Shown: positions 25,935 to 35,137 of the stretch, piece by piece | Numbering within the stretch: the first letter of the stretch is position 1 | How the letters are laid out: each line of letters begins with the position of its first letter | Assembly (NCBI RefSeq): GCF_052115385.1 | Contig: NZ_JBFRGP010000001.1 | Span: 1-64,000 of the forward strand | DNA from: Dyella_D sp052115385 | GTDB taxonomy: Bacteria; Pseudomonadota; Gammaproteobacteria; Xanthomonadales; Rhodanobacteraceae | Reading direction: 5' to 3' | Length of the DNA: 64,000 nt | Notes under the pieces: generated by a model | Seen by the model: only the letters and a program-made list of their open reading frames with translations | Databases searched by the model: none | What the model was told of the DNA's origin: nothing | Position numbers and translations under genes: made by a program

Positions 25935-26587
25935 CGATGGAACTGGATGAACTCAAGCAGAGCTGGCAGGCGCTGGATGGTCGCCTCGCGCAGCAGCATG
26001 CATGGAACCTGCAACTGCATCGCGAAAGCCGGCTGCAGAAAATGAAACACGGCCTGCGTCCGCTGTGGGTGGGGCAGATCGTGCAGATCGTCGCGGGCGC
26101 CTTGCTCAGCCTGGTCGCCGGCAATTTCTGGTTCGAGTACCGGCAGTATCCGCATCTGCTGTTCTGCGGTGTGCTGGTGCATCTGTACGGCGTGCTGATG
26201 ATCGTGTTCGCAGCGCGCAATCTGCACTTGATCAAGCAGCTGGATTACGCGGCGCCCGTGCTGGACATCCAGCGGCGCCTGGCCGAATTGCGCGCGTGGA
26301 AAACCAGGGTGGAAGCACCGGTCTTCCTGGTCACCGGTTGCTTCGTATGGATTCCCGCGCTGCTGATGCTGTTCGCCGGCCTGGGCGCGGATGTGTGGCG
26401 GTTGCATCCGGATGTGGTGCTGTGGCTGTGCGCCAGCGGGGTAGCGAGTCTGGCGCTGGTGTGGCTGGGTGTTTATGCGATCAGGCGGGTATGGGGTGCG
26501 CGGGTGCTGGAACGCGAAGCGGCCGGCTACAGCGTGCGCCGCGCGCAAGCGGTGCTGGATGAAGTGCGCCGCTTCGAAACCGACTGA
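25931..26587 (+). CDS. Membrane protein coupled to ECF sigma factor
   Basis: 218 residues; starts at ATG 25931 or at ATG 25937 (MELDELKQSWQALDGRL). The soluble N-terminal ~45 residues are followed by four probable transmembrane helices (about 50-70, 78-98, 133-155, 165-187), then a basic C-terminal tail. No zinc-binding anti-sigma motif (HxxxCxxC) is present. Translational coupling to the sigma gene makes an anti-sigma or sensor role plausible, but no recognised anti-sigma domain is visible. A REP pair follows 10 bp after the stop. Confidence 0.75.
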   Translation: MTMELDELKQSWQALDGRLAQQHAWNLQLHRESRLQKMKHGLRPLWVGQIVQIVAGALLSLVAGNFWFEYRQYPHLLFCGVLVHLYGVLMIVFAARNLHLIKQLDYAAPVLDIQRRLAELRAWKTRVEAPVFLVTGCFVWIPALLMLFAGLGADVWRLHPDVVLWLCASGVASLALVWLGVYAIRRVWGARVLEREAAGYSVRRAQAVLDEVRRFETD

Positions 26588-26597
26588 AACAGCCGGT

Positions 26598-26689
26598 GTA
26601 GGTTGGGGTGAGCCGCCGGCGAACCCCAACATCGGCACATCCATGCGCACCGCATTGTTGGGGTTCGCCTGTGGCTCACCCCAACCTAC
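26598..26689. repeat. GTAG-type REP pair (BIME)
   Basis: Inverted REPs with outer ends GTAGGTTGGGGTGAG and CTCACCCCAACCTAC, about 92 bp in all, between the converging ECF-linked membrane protein and the DUF4442 gene. Confidence 0.9.
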
Positions 26690-26698
26690 GCCGTAGCC

Positions 26699-27160
26699 TT
26701 ATGCGGCTTCGCGGGCGCGCGGTTTCAGGCGTACGTACAGCTGCTTGCGTACCTTCGCTACGACCTCGCCGTCCGCGGTCGTCACATCCGTCTCGAACCA
26801 GCGCAGCACCTTCTCGCCATTCGCCGCGGCGGCGCGCAACTCGTCGAGCACCGCCGGTTCCAGCTTGAACTGAGCAAAGACATCGGCCCGCCCCGGCGCC
26901 ACGAAATCGATGGCGCCGGCCTTGTCCCACACGAAGTACTCGCCGCCCAGCTGATGCATCACCAGCAGCATCCAGAACGGATCGGTCATGGAAAACAGAT
27001 TGCCGCCGAACTGGGTGCGCACGTAGTTGCGGTTCCACGGCCGCAGGCGCAGCACCACCCGCGCTTCCGAGTAGTCCTCCGCCACGTGCTGCACGCGGAT
27101 GCTGTTGAACAGGAACGGCGGCCAGAGGTTGAGCAGGCGGCGGAAGGTGGAGGCGCGCAT
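26699..27160 (-). CDS. DUF4442 hotdog-fold protein (thioesterase-like)
   Basis: 153 residues. The N-terminus (FRRLLNLWPPFLFNSIRV) and the central VRTQFGGNLFSMTDPFWMLL match the DUF4442/PaaI-like hotdog family. No catalytic residue can be named with confidence and the acyl substrate is unknown. Same strand as the cnoX gene 70 bp upstream, so possibly cotranscribed. Confidence 0.8.
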   Translation of the reverse strand: MRASTFRRLLNLWPPFLFNSIRVQHVAEDYSEARVVLRLRPWNRNYVRTQFGGNLFSMTDPFWMLLVMHQLGGEYFVWDKAGAIDFVAPGRADVFAQFKLEPAVLDELRAAAANGEKVLRWFETDVTTADGEVVAKVRKQLYVRLKPRAREAA

Positions 27161-27229
27161 GGGGGTCGTGGATGGCGAAAGGCAGGCCAGTCTACGACAT
27201 GCATACGGTGGCGTATGGATTGCAGCCGT

Positions 27230-28087
27230 TTAGAACAGCAGCGAAGCCATGCGCCGGCGGTACTTACCCACCAGCTCGGCATCGTCGAGCGTGGCGAAGG
27301 CGGCGAGCAGGCGCTTCTTGGCCTGGCCCTCGTTCCAGTCGCGGGCCTTTTCCAGGATCGCCAGGAACTGCTCCAGTCCGGCCGCGGCGTCGCCGTCCAG
27401 CAGCAGGCGCACGCCGAGCAGGTCGCGCGCCTGCCAGTCGGCGGCATCGGCCTGCACGCGCTGCTGCAGCTCGGCCTGTGCCGGTGCGCCCTGCAGGGCG
27501 CGGGCCAGGTCGAGCTGGCTGCGCAGGCGCACGGCGCGGGCATCGGTGGCGAGATTGGCGGGGAGCGCGGTCAGTTCGGCTTCGGCGGCATCGGCCTGGC
27601 CGGCCTTCATCAGGGCCAGGGCGAGGTCGAGCTTGAGTTCTGACTGGTCGGATTCGGCGATTTCGGCGCGCAGGCGCTCGATCGCCTGTTCGGGCGTTTC
27701 CACCGGAGCCAGCTCGGCCTCTTCGGCCACGCCGTTGTGCGGCTGCACGTGGCGCTCCAGGAATTCGCGCAACTGGCCTTCGGGCAGGGCGCCGGCGAAG
27801 CCGTCGACGATCTGGCCGTCCTTCACCAGGATTACCGTGGGGATGCTGCGCACGCCGAACATGCCGGCCAGCTGCTGGTTCTTGTCGACGTCGACCTTGG
27901 CCAGGCGGAACGCGCCGTTGAAGGCGGTGGCCAGCTTTTCCAGCAGCGGGCCCAGGGTCTTGCAGGGGCCGCACCAGGTCGCCCAGAAGTCGATCAGGAT
28001 CGGCGTCGTCAGCGAAGCCTGCAGCACCTCGGCTTCGAAATTCTCCTGGTCGACGTCGAACACATGGGTGGGGGCGTCGCTGGTCAC
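27230..28087 (-). CDS. cnoX: Thioredoxin-domain co-chaperone CnoX (YbbN-like)
   Basis: 285 residues. Thioredoxin fold at 1-110 with active site WCGPC (Cys39-Cys42; E. coli CnoX has SQHC, so this homologue retains a redox-active motif), then a C-terminal region of about 170 residues made of TPR-like helices (LKLDLALALMKAGQADAAEA, ARDLLGVRLLLDGDAAAGLE). In the family this architecture protects proteins from oxidative aggregation and hands them to GroEL/DnaK. Cytoplasmic, no signal peptide. Divergent from pqiA with 182 bp between them. Confidence 0.9.
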   Translation of the reverse strand: MTSDAPTHVFDVDQENFEAEVLQASLTTPILIDFWATWCGPCKTLGPLLEKLATAFNGAFRLAKVDVDKNQQLAGMFGVRSIPTVILVKDGQIVDGFAGALPEGQLREFLERHVQPHNGVAEEAELAPVETPEQAIERLRAEIAESDQSELKLDLALALMKAGQADAAEAELTALPANLATDARAVRLRSQLDLARALQGAPAQAELQQRVQADAADWQARDLLGVRLLLDGDAAAGLEQFLAILEKARDWNEGQAKKRLLAAFATLDDAELVGKYRRRMASLLF

Positions 28088-28269
28088 GGCTGAAGCTCCA
28101 GGGGGGATCGAGGGAATCGGAATCAGATCAGGGCGGCGCGGAGCATATCAAGAGGCGCTGCCAGCCCATCCTGGCCCGCGCTGAATGGCCGATTTGGCAG
28201 GTGGTCGCCCGCCATGCGGATTTGAGAGAATCCGCGGGATGACGAGCCGGACCTGACCCAAGGACCTCC

Positions 28270-28881
28270 ATGGCCGAAAGCGCGCCGCTGCTGATCTGCG
28301 AACACTGCGACACCGTGTATCGGCGGCGCGAGCTGTGCTGTGGCGAGGTCGCGCGCTGCCAGCGCTGCGACGCCATCCTGGAGCGCCACCACCGGCTGGG
28401 CGTGCCCGGCATGTTCGCGCTGGTGGTCACCGCGATGCTGATCTTCGTGCAGGCCAACGTGTGGCCGATCGTCACCCTCGGCCTCGGCGGGCAGCTGATC
28501 AGCACCACCTTGTGGGGCGCCATCCTGATGATGTGGCGCGAGCATTCGCAGGTGGTCTCGGTGTTGGCCGCCGCCACGCTGTTCTTCTTTCCGCTGTGCA
28601 AGATGCTGCTGCTGGGCTGGGTGCTGTTCTTCGCCCGCCAGGGCCGCCGCGCGCCGGGATTTCGGCTGGCCATGGTGACGCTGTACCGGCTGGGGCCGTG
28701 GACCATGAGCGAGGTGTTCGTGCTCGGCGCGCTGGTGGCGATCGTCAAGGCGCGCCTGTATTTCGATGTGATCCTCAACCCGGGCATTTTCGCCTACGCC
28801 GCGCTCACCTTGCTGATCACCGTGTTCTCCAGCATCGACCTGCGCCGCCTGTGGGAACTGGTGCCGGAGACGCGCACATGA
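28270..28881 (+). CDS. pqiA: Paraquat-inducible protein A, N-terminal half gene
   Basis: 203 residues. A CxxC-x(n)-CxxC zinc-ribbon-like start (LICEHCDTVYRR and ARCQRCDAIL) is followed by four transmembrane helices in the PqiA pattern (VQANVWPIVTLGLGG, FPLCKMLLLGWVL, LGPWTMSEVFVLGALVAIVK). E. coli PqiA is one ~417-residue protein with two such units; here the first unit is a separate gene whose stop overlaps the next start (ATGA, 28878). Inner-membrane component of the PqiABC lipid-transport system. Confidence 0.9.
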   Translation: MAESAPLLICEHCDTVYRRRELCCGEVARCQRCDAILERHHRLGVPGMFALVVTAMLIFVQANVWPIVTLGLGGQLISTTLWGAILMMWREHSQVVSVLAAATLFFFPLCKMLLLGWVLFFARQGRRAPGFRLAMVTLYRLGPWTMSEVFVLGALVAIVKARLYFDVILNPGIFAYAALTLLITVFSSIDLRRLWELVPETRT

Positions 28882-29504
28882 GCGCCGAGCTGCCGCGCGC
28901 CGGCGAACTGGGCCTGATCGGCTGCCATGTCTGCGGCCTGGTCTGCCGCGATACCGGCGCGGAAGGCGCGCATTGCCCGCGCTGCCATTCGGCGTTGCAC
29001 CGGCGCAAGCAGGCCAGCTACAGCCGCACGCTGGCGCTGCTGCTGGCCGCCTTCATGCTGTACATCCCGGCCAACGTGCTGCCGATCATGCGCACCGCCA
29101 GCGTGGGCGATATCGACGACAACACCATCCTCAGCGGCGTGATCGAGCTGTGGGTGAAGGGTTCGCCGGATCTGGCGGTGATCGTGTTCACCGCCAGCAT
29201 CGTGGTGCCGATGCTGAAGTTCCTGGCGCTGGGGCTGCTGCTGTGGAGTTCGCGCCGCGCCACGCCGTGGGCGCGCCGGCAGCGCGCCAAGCTGTATCGG
29301 CTGGTCGAGCTGATCGGCTACTGGTCGATGCTGGACGTGTTCGTGGTGGCGCTGCTGACCGCGCTGGTGCAGTTCGGCGTGCTGAGCCTGGTGGAACCGT
29401 TGCCGGGCGTGGTGTTCTTCGGCCTCACGGTGATCCTCACCATGTTCGCCTCGATGAGTTTCGATCCCAGGCTGATCTGGGATGGCAGGGAATCCGATGA
29501 CTGA
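28878..29504 (+). CDS. pqiA: Paraquat-inducible protein A, second unit
   Basis: 208 residues from ATG 28878. Repeats the same plan as the preceding protein: Cys pairs (IGCHVCGLVC and HCPRCHSAL), then four membrane helices with AAFMLYIPANVLPIMRT, VVPMLKFLALGLLLW and LIGYWSMLDVFVVALLTALV. Together the two proteins equal one E. coli PqiA. The gene overlaps pqiB by eight bases. Confidence 0.9.
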   Translation: MSAELPRAGELGLIGCHVCGLVCRDTGAEGAHCPRCHSALHRRKQASYSRTLALLLAAFMLYIPANVLPIMRTASVGDIDDNTILSGVIELWVKGSPDLAVIVFTASIVVPMLKFLALGLLLWSSRRATPWARRQRAKLYRLVELIGYWSMLDVFVVALLTALVQFGVLSLVEPLPGVVFFGLTVILTMFASMSFDPRLIWDGRESDD

Positions 29505-31176
29505 GCAACAAACGCCTTCCGACCTGCCCGAGCCGGTCATCCACAAGCCGCGCATCAACGCCTCCTTCGTATGGCTGATCCCCGTGCTGGCCGCGCTGGT
29601 CGGCCTGTCGCTGGTGATCAACGCGTGGCTGGAGGCCGGCCCGAAGATCACCATCAGCTTCCAGAGCGCGGAAGGCCTGGATCCGGGCAAGACGCCGGTG
29701 AAGTACAAGAACGTGGTGATCGGCCGCGTCACCTCGGTGACCCTGGCCAAGGACCGCAGCCACGTCACCGCCAAGGTGTCGCTGGAAAAAAGCGCCGAGG
29801 GCTTCGCCACCGCCGACACGCGCTTCTGGGTGGTGCGCCCGCGCATCGGACTGGGCGGCGTGTCCGGTATCGACACCTTGCTGTCCGGCGCGTTTATCGG
29901 CGCGGACGTGGGCGAGTCGAAGGAATCGCGCGACGAATTCACCGGCCTGGAGGAACCGCCGGCGGTGACCCACGGCGCGCCGGGCAAGACCTTCAAGCTG
30001 CACACCGACGATCTCGGTTCGCTGGATATCGGCTCGCCGGTCTACTACCGCCGCATCCAGGTCGGCCGCGTGGTGACCTACCAGCTGGACAAGGACGGAA
30101 AGGGCGTGAGCCTGCAGATCTTCGTCGACGGGCCGAACGATGAGTTCGTCAGCAAGTCCTCGCGCTTCTGGAACGCCAGCGGCGTGGACGTGTCGGTCGG
30201 CGCCGACGGCATCAAGCTCAATACGCAATCGCTGGCCACGGTGCTGGCCGGCGGCGTCGCGTTTGGCGCGCCGCTGGGCCCGCACGACGAAACGCCGGCC
30301 GACCAGGGCGCGGAATTCCGTCTGTTCGGCGACCAGACCACGGCGATGGCGCCGCCGGACGGCGAGCCGCGCTATATCCGCATGCGCTTCGACCAGTCGC
30401 TGCGCGGGCTGAAAGTGGACGCGCCGGTGGAATTCCTCGGCGTGCCGTTCGGCCGCGTGGTGTCGATCAACCTGGACTTCGACGAGAAGACGCAGACCTT
30501 CCCGGTGGTGGTCGGCGCGGTGGTTTATCCGCAGCGCCTGGGCCGCGCGCACGACAAGCTGGCGGCGCTGGCCAAGGCGCGCGGCGACGACGCGCAGCTG
30601 TCGCAGATGATGGGCCGGCTGATCGAGCACGGCCTGCGCGCTCAGGCACGCAGCGGCAACCTGCTCACCGGCCAGCTGTATATCGCGCTGGACTTCGTGC
30701 CGAAGGCGCCGAAGGTGCCGTACGACCCGGCCGGGAAGCCGCTGGAGATTCCGACCGTGCCGGGCAGCTTCGACAAGCTGCAGGAGCAGATGGCGGAGAT
30801 CGTCGACAAGATCCAGAAGATCCCGTTCGACAGCATCGGCGAGAACGTCAACTCGACCCTGGCCGAGCTCAATCGCACGCTCAAGCAGGTCAACAACGAC
30901 GTGCTGCCGGAGTTCAAGGCCACCCTGCAGGGCGCGCAGCAGACCATGGGCAACGCCAACAATGCGCTGTCGGCGGACTCCCCGCTGCAGCAGAACCTGG
31001 GCGGCACCATGCAGGAGATGCAGCGCACCGTGCGCTCGCTGCGCGTGCTGACCGATTACCTGGGCGCCCATCCGGACGCGCTGCTGCGCGGCCGCCGGGC
31101 GGACGCCCCGCCGGAACGCAACGCGCCGCCGGCCGCCACGCAACCATCCCGGATAGAAGAAGGGAACAAGCCATGA
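29497..31176 (+). CDS. pqiB: PqiB, MCE-domain intermembrane lipid transport protein
   Basis: 559 residues. Start ATG 29497 with GGCAGGG upstream; the ATG at 29482 is less likely. A single N-terminal membrane anchor (about 24-44, VWLIPVLAALVGLSLVINAW) is followed by three MCE domains (about 50-145, 165-255, 290-400, each with a GLxxGxxVxYxxxxIGxV core such as GLDPGKTPVKYKNVVIGRVT), then a long helical C-terminal region expected to form the tube across the periplasm. Operon neighbours are pqiA (two genes) and pqiC. Confidence 0.93.
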   Translation: MTEQQTPSDLPEPVIHKPRINASFVWLIPVLAALVGLSLVINAWLEAGPKITISFQSAEGLDPGKTPVKYKNVVIGRVTSVTLAKDRSHVTAKVSLEKSAEGFATADTRFWVVRPRIGLGGVSGIDTLLSGAFIGADVGESKESRDEFTGLEEPPAVTHGAPGKTFKLHTDDLGSLDIGSPVYYRRIQVGRVVTYQLDKDGKGVSLQIFVDGPNDEFVSKSSRFWNASGVDVSVGADGIKLNTQSLATVLAGGVAFGAPLGPHDETPADQGAEFRLFGDQTTAMAPPDGEPRYIRMRFDQSLRGLKVDAPVEFLGVPFGRVVSINLDFDEKTQTFPVVVGAVVYPQRLGRAHDKLAALAKARGDDAQLSQMMGRLIEHGLRAQARSGNLLTGQLYIALDFVPKAPKVPYDPAGKPLEIPTVPGSFDKLQEQMAEIVDKIQKIPFDSIGENVNSTLAELNRTLKQVNNDVLPEFKATLQGAQQTMGNANNALSADSPLQQNLGGTMQEMQRTVRSLRVLTDYLGAHPDALLRGRRADAPPERNAPPAATQPSRIEEGNKP

Positions 31177-31802
31177 TCCGCACGGGACACCTGCTCATCA
31201 CCCTGGGCGGCGCGCTCGCGCTGGCCGCCTGCGGCAGCACGGCGCCGGTGCGCTACTACACCCTGATACCGGCGGCGGATGCCTACGTGGCCACCGCCAC
31301 GCAATCAGCCATCACGCCGCCCGCCGCCGCATTCCAGTTCGAACTGCTGCCGGTCGGCGTGCCGGCCCAGGTCGACCAGCCGCAGCTGGTGGTGCGCCAG
31401 GGCGGGCAGGGCGTGGCCGTGCTGAACGGCGAGCGCTGGATCGCGCCGCTGGGCGACGAGGTGCGCGGTGCGCTGTCGGCCGATCTCGCGCGCCAGCTGC
31501 ATACCCAGGACATCAGCGGCCTGCCGGCCGGGTCCAGGCCGGTGCTGCGGATCAAGGTGGACCTGCGCCGCTTCGATTCGGTGCCGGGTTCGTATGCGCT
31601 GCTCGATGCGGCGTGGAGCGTGCGTCCGCTCAAGGGCGGCACGCCGCTGTCCTGCACCAGCCGCGTGCAGGAGAGCGTGGGCCAGGGCTACGAGGCCCTG
31701 GTGCAAGGCCACCAGCGGGCGCTGGACGGGCTGGCCGCGCAGATTGCCGGCGCCGCGCAGGCGCTCGCCGCCGGCCAGGCCGGCGCCTGCCCCGCGGGCT
31801 GA
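31173..31802 (+). CDS. pqiC: PqiC, ABC-type transport auxiliary lipoprotein
   Basis: 209 residues. Lipoprotein signal with lipobox LAAC at about 17-20 (then GSTAPVRYYTLIPA, the family start). The body is the PqiC/YmbA domain. It overlaps the pqiB stop (ATGA), completing a pqiAA-B-C operon. Anchored in the outer membrane, it docks the PqiB tube. Confidence 0.9.
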   Translation: MIRTGHLLITLGGALALAACGSTAPVRYYTLIPAADAYVATATQSAITPPAAAFQFELLPVGVPAQVDQPQLVVRQGGQGVAVLNGERWIAPLGDEVRGALSADLARQLHTQDISGLPAGSRPVLRIKVDLRRFDSVPGSYALLDAAWSVRPLKGGTPLSCTSRVQESVGQGYEALVQGHQRALDGLAAQIAGAAQALAAGQAGACPAG

Positions 31803-31942
31803 GCGCGGCATGGCCGGGACGCGGCCTGGCGCCGCTGGCCCGGTGCCCGGCCACCCTCGCATCTGCTAGTCTGCCGCGTTCACCCGCAGCCGCCGGCGGA
31901 CTCCGGCTCAAGCTGCCGCAAACGAGTTCAGGCGCCGGACAC

Positions 31943-34585
31943 ATGCAGGACAACCAAGCACAGGGCAGCACCGACCAGGCCAGCGAGCAGGCCTACCAAG
32001 CGCAGGCGGTGGAAGCCGCCGCGCAGCAGTACTGGCGCGAGCAGCGCGCCTACGAGGTGAAGGAAGATCCTTCGCGGCCGAAGTTCTACTGCCTTTCGAT
32101 GCTGCCGTACCCGTCGGGCGCCCTGCACATGGGCCACGTGCGCAACTACACCATCGGCGACGTGATCAGCCGCTTCCAGCGCATGAACGGCAAGAACGTG
32201 CTGCAGCCGATGGGCTGGGACGCGTTCGGCCTGCCGGCCGAGAACGCCGCGATCAAGAACAAGACCGCGCCGGCCAAGTGGACCTACCAGAACATCGAGC
32301 ACATGCGCGTGCAGCTGCAGCGCATGGGCTTCGCCTACGACTGGACGCGCGAGTTCGCCACCTGCCGCCCGGAGTACTACCGCTGGGAACAGCTGATGTT
32401 CACCCGGCTGATGAAGAAGGGCCTGGCCTACCGCAAGAACGCGGTGGTGAACTGGGACCCGGTCGACCAGACCGTGCTGGCCAACGAGCAGGTGGTCGAC
32501 GGCCGCGGCTGGCGCTCCGGCGCCCTGGTCGAGAAGCGCGAGATCCCGCAGTGGTTCCTGAAGATCACCGACTACGCGCAGGAACTGCTCGACGGCCTGG
32601 ACACCCTGCCGGGCTGGCCCGACGCGGTGAAGACCATGCAGCGCAACTGGATCGGCCGCTCCGAGGGCCTGGAGATCCACTTCGCCGTCGACGGCGAGGC
32701 CGAGCCGCTGACCGTGTTCACCACGCGCCCCGACACGCTGATGGGCGTGACCTTCGTGTCCATCGCCGGCGAACATCCGCTGGCGCTGAAGGCTGCGCAG
32801 CACAGCTCGGAGCTGGCCTCGTTCCTGGACGAGCTGCGCCATGGCGGCGTGTCCGAAGCGGAACTGGAGACCCAGGAAAAGCGCGGCATGGCCACCGGCC
32901 TGTTCGCCATCCATCCGGTCACCGGCGCCAGGCTGCCGGTGTGGGTCGCCAACTTCGTGCTGATGAGCTACGGCACCGGTGCGGTGATGGCGGTGCCGGG
33001 GCATGACGAGCGCGACTTCGAGTTCGCGCACAAGTACGACCTGCCGATCAAGCAGGTGATCGCCGCCGGCGACGAAAGCTACGACCCGTCCACGTGGCAG
33101 GAGTGGTATTCGGACAAGACCCGCGCCGACATGCGCGTGGTCCACTCCGGTGCGCTGGACGGCAAGAACTACCGCGAAGCGTTCGACTACCTCGCCGCCA
33201 CGCTGGAAGGCGACGGCAAGGGCCACCGCCGCGTCAACTGGCGCCTGCGCGACTGGGGCGTCAGCCGCCAGCGCTACTGGGGCTGCCCGATCCCGGTGAT
33301 CTATTGCCCGAAGTGCGACGCCGTGCCGGTGCCGGAAGACCAGCTGCCGGTGGTGTTGCCCGAAGATGTGGCTTTCTCTGGCGTGCAGTCGCCGATCAAG
33401 GCCAACCCCGAGTGGCGCAAGACCACCTGCCCGCAGTGCGGCGGCCCGGCCGAGCGCGAGACCGACACCTTCGACACCTTCATGGAGTCGAGCTGGTACT
33501 ACGCGCGCTACACCAGCCCGGGTGCCAGCGAGCAGGTGGACGAGCGCGCCAACTATTGGCTGCCGGTCGACCAGTACATCGGCGGCATCGAGCACGCCAT
33601 CCTGCATCTGCTGTACTTCCGCTTCTATCACAAGCTGATGCGCGACGCGGGGCTGGTGAAAGCCGACGAACCGGCCACCAACCTGCTGTGCCAGGGCATG
33701 GTGATCGCCGAGACTTTCTACCGCGACAACGCCGACGGCTCCAAGGACTGGATCAATCCCGCCGACGTGGAAATCCAGCGCGACGAAAAAGCGCGCGTGG
33801 TCGGCGCGGTGCTGAAAAGCGACGGGCAGCCGGTAAGCATCGGCGGCACCGAGAAGATGTCCAAGTCCAAGAACAACGGCATCGACCCGCAGGCGATGGT
33901 GGAGAAGTTCGGCGCCGATACGGTGCGCCTGTTCTCCATGTTCGCCGCGCCGCCGGAGCAGTCGCTGGAATGGAGCGAGGCCGGCGTGGAAGGCATGGCG
34001 CGCTTCCTGCGCCGCTTCTGGCGCGAGGTGACCACGCACGCCGCCGGCCCGGACCACCCGGTGGTCGATCCGGCCGCGCTGGACGCCGGCCAGAAGGCGC
34101 TGCGCCGCCAGCTGCACGAGACCATCCAGAAGGTCGGCGACGATGTCGGCCGCCGCCACGCGTTCAACACCGCCATTGCCGCGCTGATGGAACTGCTGAA
34201 CGCCCTGGGCAAGTTCGACGACCCGAGCGAGCAGGGCCGCGCCGTGCGCCACGAGGCGCTGGAAGCGATGGTGCTGCTGCTCAATCCGGTGGTGCCGCAC
34301 GTCAGCCACGTGCTGTGGCAGGTGCTGGGCCACCCGGCCGAGGTACTGGAAGACCAGGCCTGGCCGCGGGCGGACGAAGCCGCGCTGGTGCGCGATTCGC
34401 TGACCCTGGCGGTGCAGGTCAACGGCAAGTTGCGCGGTACCATCGAGGTCGCCGCCGGCGCCGCGAAGGAAGACGCCGAAAAGCTGGCCCTTGCGCACCC
34501 GAACGTGATCGCGTTCATGGAGGGCCAGAGCGTGCGCAAGGTGATCGTGGTCCCGGGCAAGATCGTCAACATCGTCGCAGGATGA
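31943..34585 (+). CDS. leuS: Leucyl-tRNA synthetase
   Basis: 880 residues from ATG 31943; E. coli LeuS has 860, and the extra ~20 residues are a Gln/Ala-rich N-terminal extension before AAAQQYWREQRAYEV. Class I synthetase: HIGH motif as HMGH (PYPSGALHMGHVRNYTIGDV), a CP1 editing domain (TTRPDTLMGVTFV), and KMSKS (GGTEKMSKSKNNGIDP). The C-terminal anticodon-binding region is complete. The gene starts a conserved leuS-lptE-holA-nadD operon with four-base overlaps at leuS/lptE and holA/nadD. Confidence 0.98.
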   Translation: MQDNQAQGSTDQASEQAYQAQAVEAAAQQYWREQRAYEVKEDPSRPKFYCLSMLPYPSGALHMGHVRNYTIGDVISRFQRMNGKNVLQPMGWDAFGLPAENAAIKNKTAPAKWTYQNIEHMRVQLQRMGFAYDWTREFATCRPEYYRWEQLMFTRLMKKGLAYRKNAVVNWDPVDQTVLANEQVVDGRGWRSGALVEKREIPQWFLKITDYAQELLDGLDTLPGWPDAVKTMQRNWIGRSEGLEIHFAVDGEAEPLTVFTTRPDTLMGVTFVSIAGEHPLALKAAQHSSELASFLDELRHGGVSEAELETQEKRGMATGLFAIHPVTGARLPVWVANFVLMSYGTGAVMAVPGHDERDFEFAHKYDLPIKQVIAAGDESYDPSTWQEWYSDKTRADMRVVHSGALDGKNYREAFDYLAATLEGDGKGHRRVNWRLRDWGVSRQRYWGCPIPVIYCPKCDAVPVPEDQLPVVLPEDVAFSGVQSPIKANPEWRKTTCPQCGGPAERETDTFDTFMESSWYYARYTSPGASEQVDERANYWLPVDQYIGGIEHAILHLLYFRFYHKLMRDAGLVKADEPATNLLCQGMVIAETFYRDNADGSKDWINPADVEIQRDEKARVVGAVLKSDGQPVSIGGTEKMSKSKNNGIDPQAMVEKFGADTVRLFSMFAAPPEQSLEWSEAGVEGMARFLRRFWREVTTHAAGPDHPVVDPAALDAGQKALRRQLHETIQKVGDDVGRRHAFNTAIAALMELLNALGKFDDPSEQGRAVRHEALEAMVLLLNPVVPHVSHVLWQVLGHPAEVLEDQAWPRADEAALVRDSLTLAVQVNGKLRGTIEVAAGAAKEDAEKLALAHPNVIAFMEGQSVRKVIVVPGKIVNIVAG

Positions 34586-35133
34586 AATCCATGAGCCGCA
34601 TGTTCAAAACTACGCTGATGCTGGTGTCCGCCCTCGCGCTGACGGCGTGCGGTTTTCATCTTCGCCAGAGCGCCGCGCTGCCGGCCGCGATGCAGCGCGT
34701 GCACCTGACGGTGAACGGCGGCCTCGATCTGCAGCGCGACCTCGCGCGCGCACTGGAAAGCTCCGGCGTGACGGTGGAGGAAAAGCCCGGCCCCGGCATC
34801 GCCGAGCTGCACGTGCCGCTGGCCAGCTTCAGCACAGAGACGCTCACCGTGAGCGGCTACGCGCGCGTCACCGAATACGCCGTGCGCTACCAGGTGCAGG
34901 TGCAGTTGAACGACGGCGCCGGCCAGATCCTGCTGCCGGCGCAGAGCATCAACATGTCGCGCGAATTCAGCTACGACGCCACCAACACCATCGGCACCAC
35001 GGCGCAGGTGGAAGAGATCCAGCGCAGCCTCAACGACGACATGGTGCAGGCCATCCTGTTCCGCCTGCAGGCGCTGCAGAAGCACGGCGGCGGCACGGTG
35101 GCGCCGGCCGCGGCCTCGTCTTCCGCGCGCTGA
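34582..35133 (+). CDS. lptE: LPS-assembly lipoprotein LptE
   Basis: 183 residues from ATG 34582, which overlaps the leuS stop (ATGA); ATG 34591 is an alternative. Lipobox LTAC (then GFHLRQSAALP, the LptE signature). The mature part has the LptE alpha/beta fold pattern with YQVQVQLNDGAGQILLPAQS and a DDMVQAILFRLQAL helix. It plugs the LptD outer-membrane barrel for LPS insertion. Confidence 0.93.
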   Translation: MKSMSRMFKTTLMLVSALALTACGFHLRQSAALPAAMQRVHLTVNGGLDLQRDLARALESSGVTVEEKPGPGIAELHVPLASFSTETLTVSGYARVTEYAVRYQVQVQLNDGAGQILLPAQSINMSREFSYDATNTIGTTAQVEEIQRSLNDDMVQAILFRLQALQKHGGGTVAPAAASSSAR

Positions 35134-35137
35134 TCCG

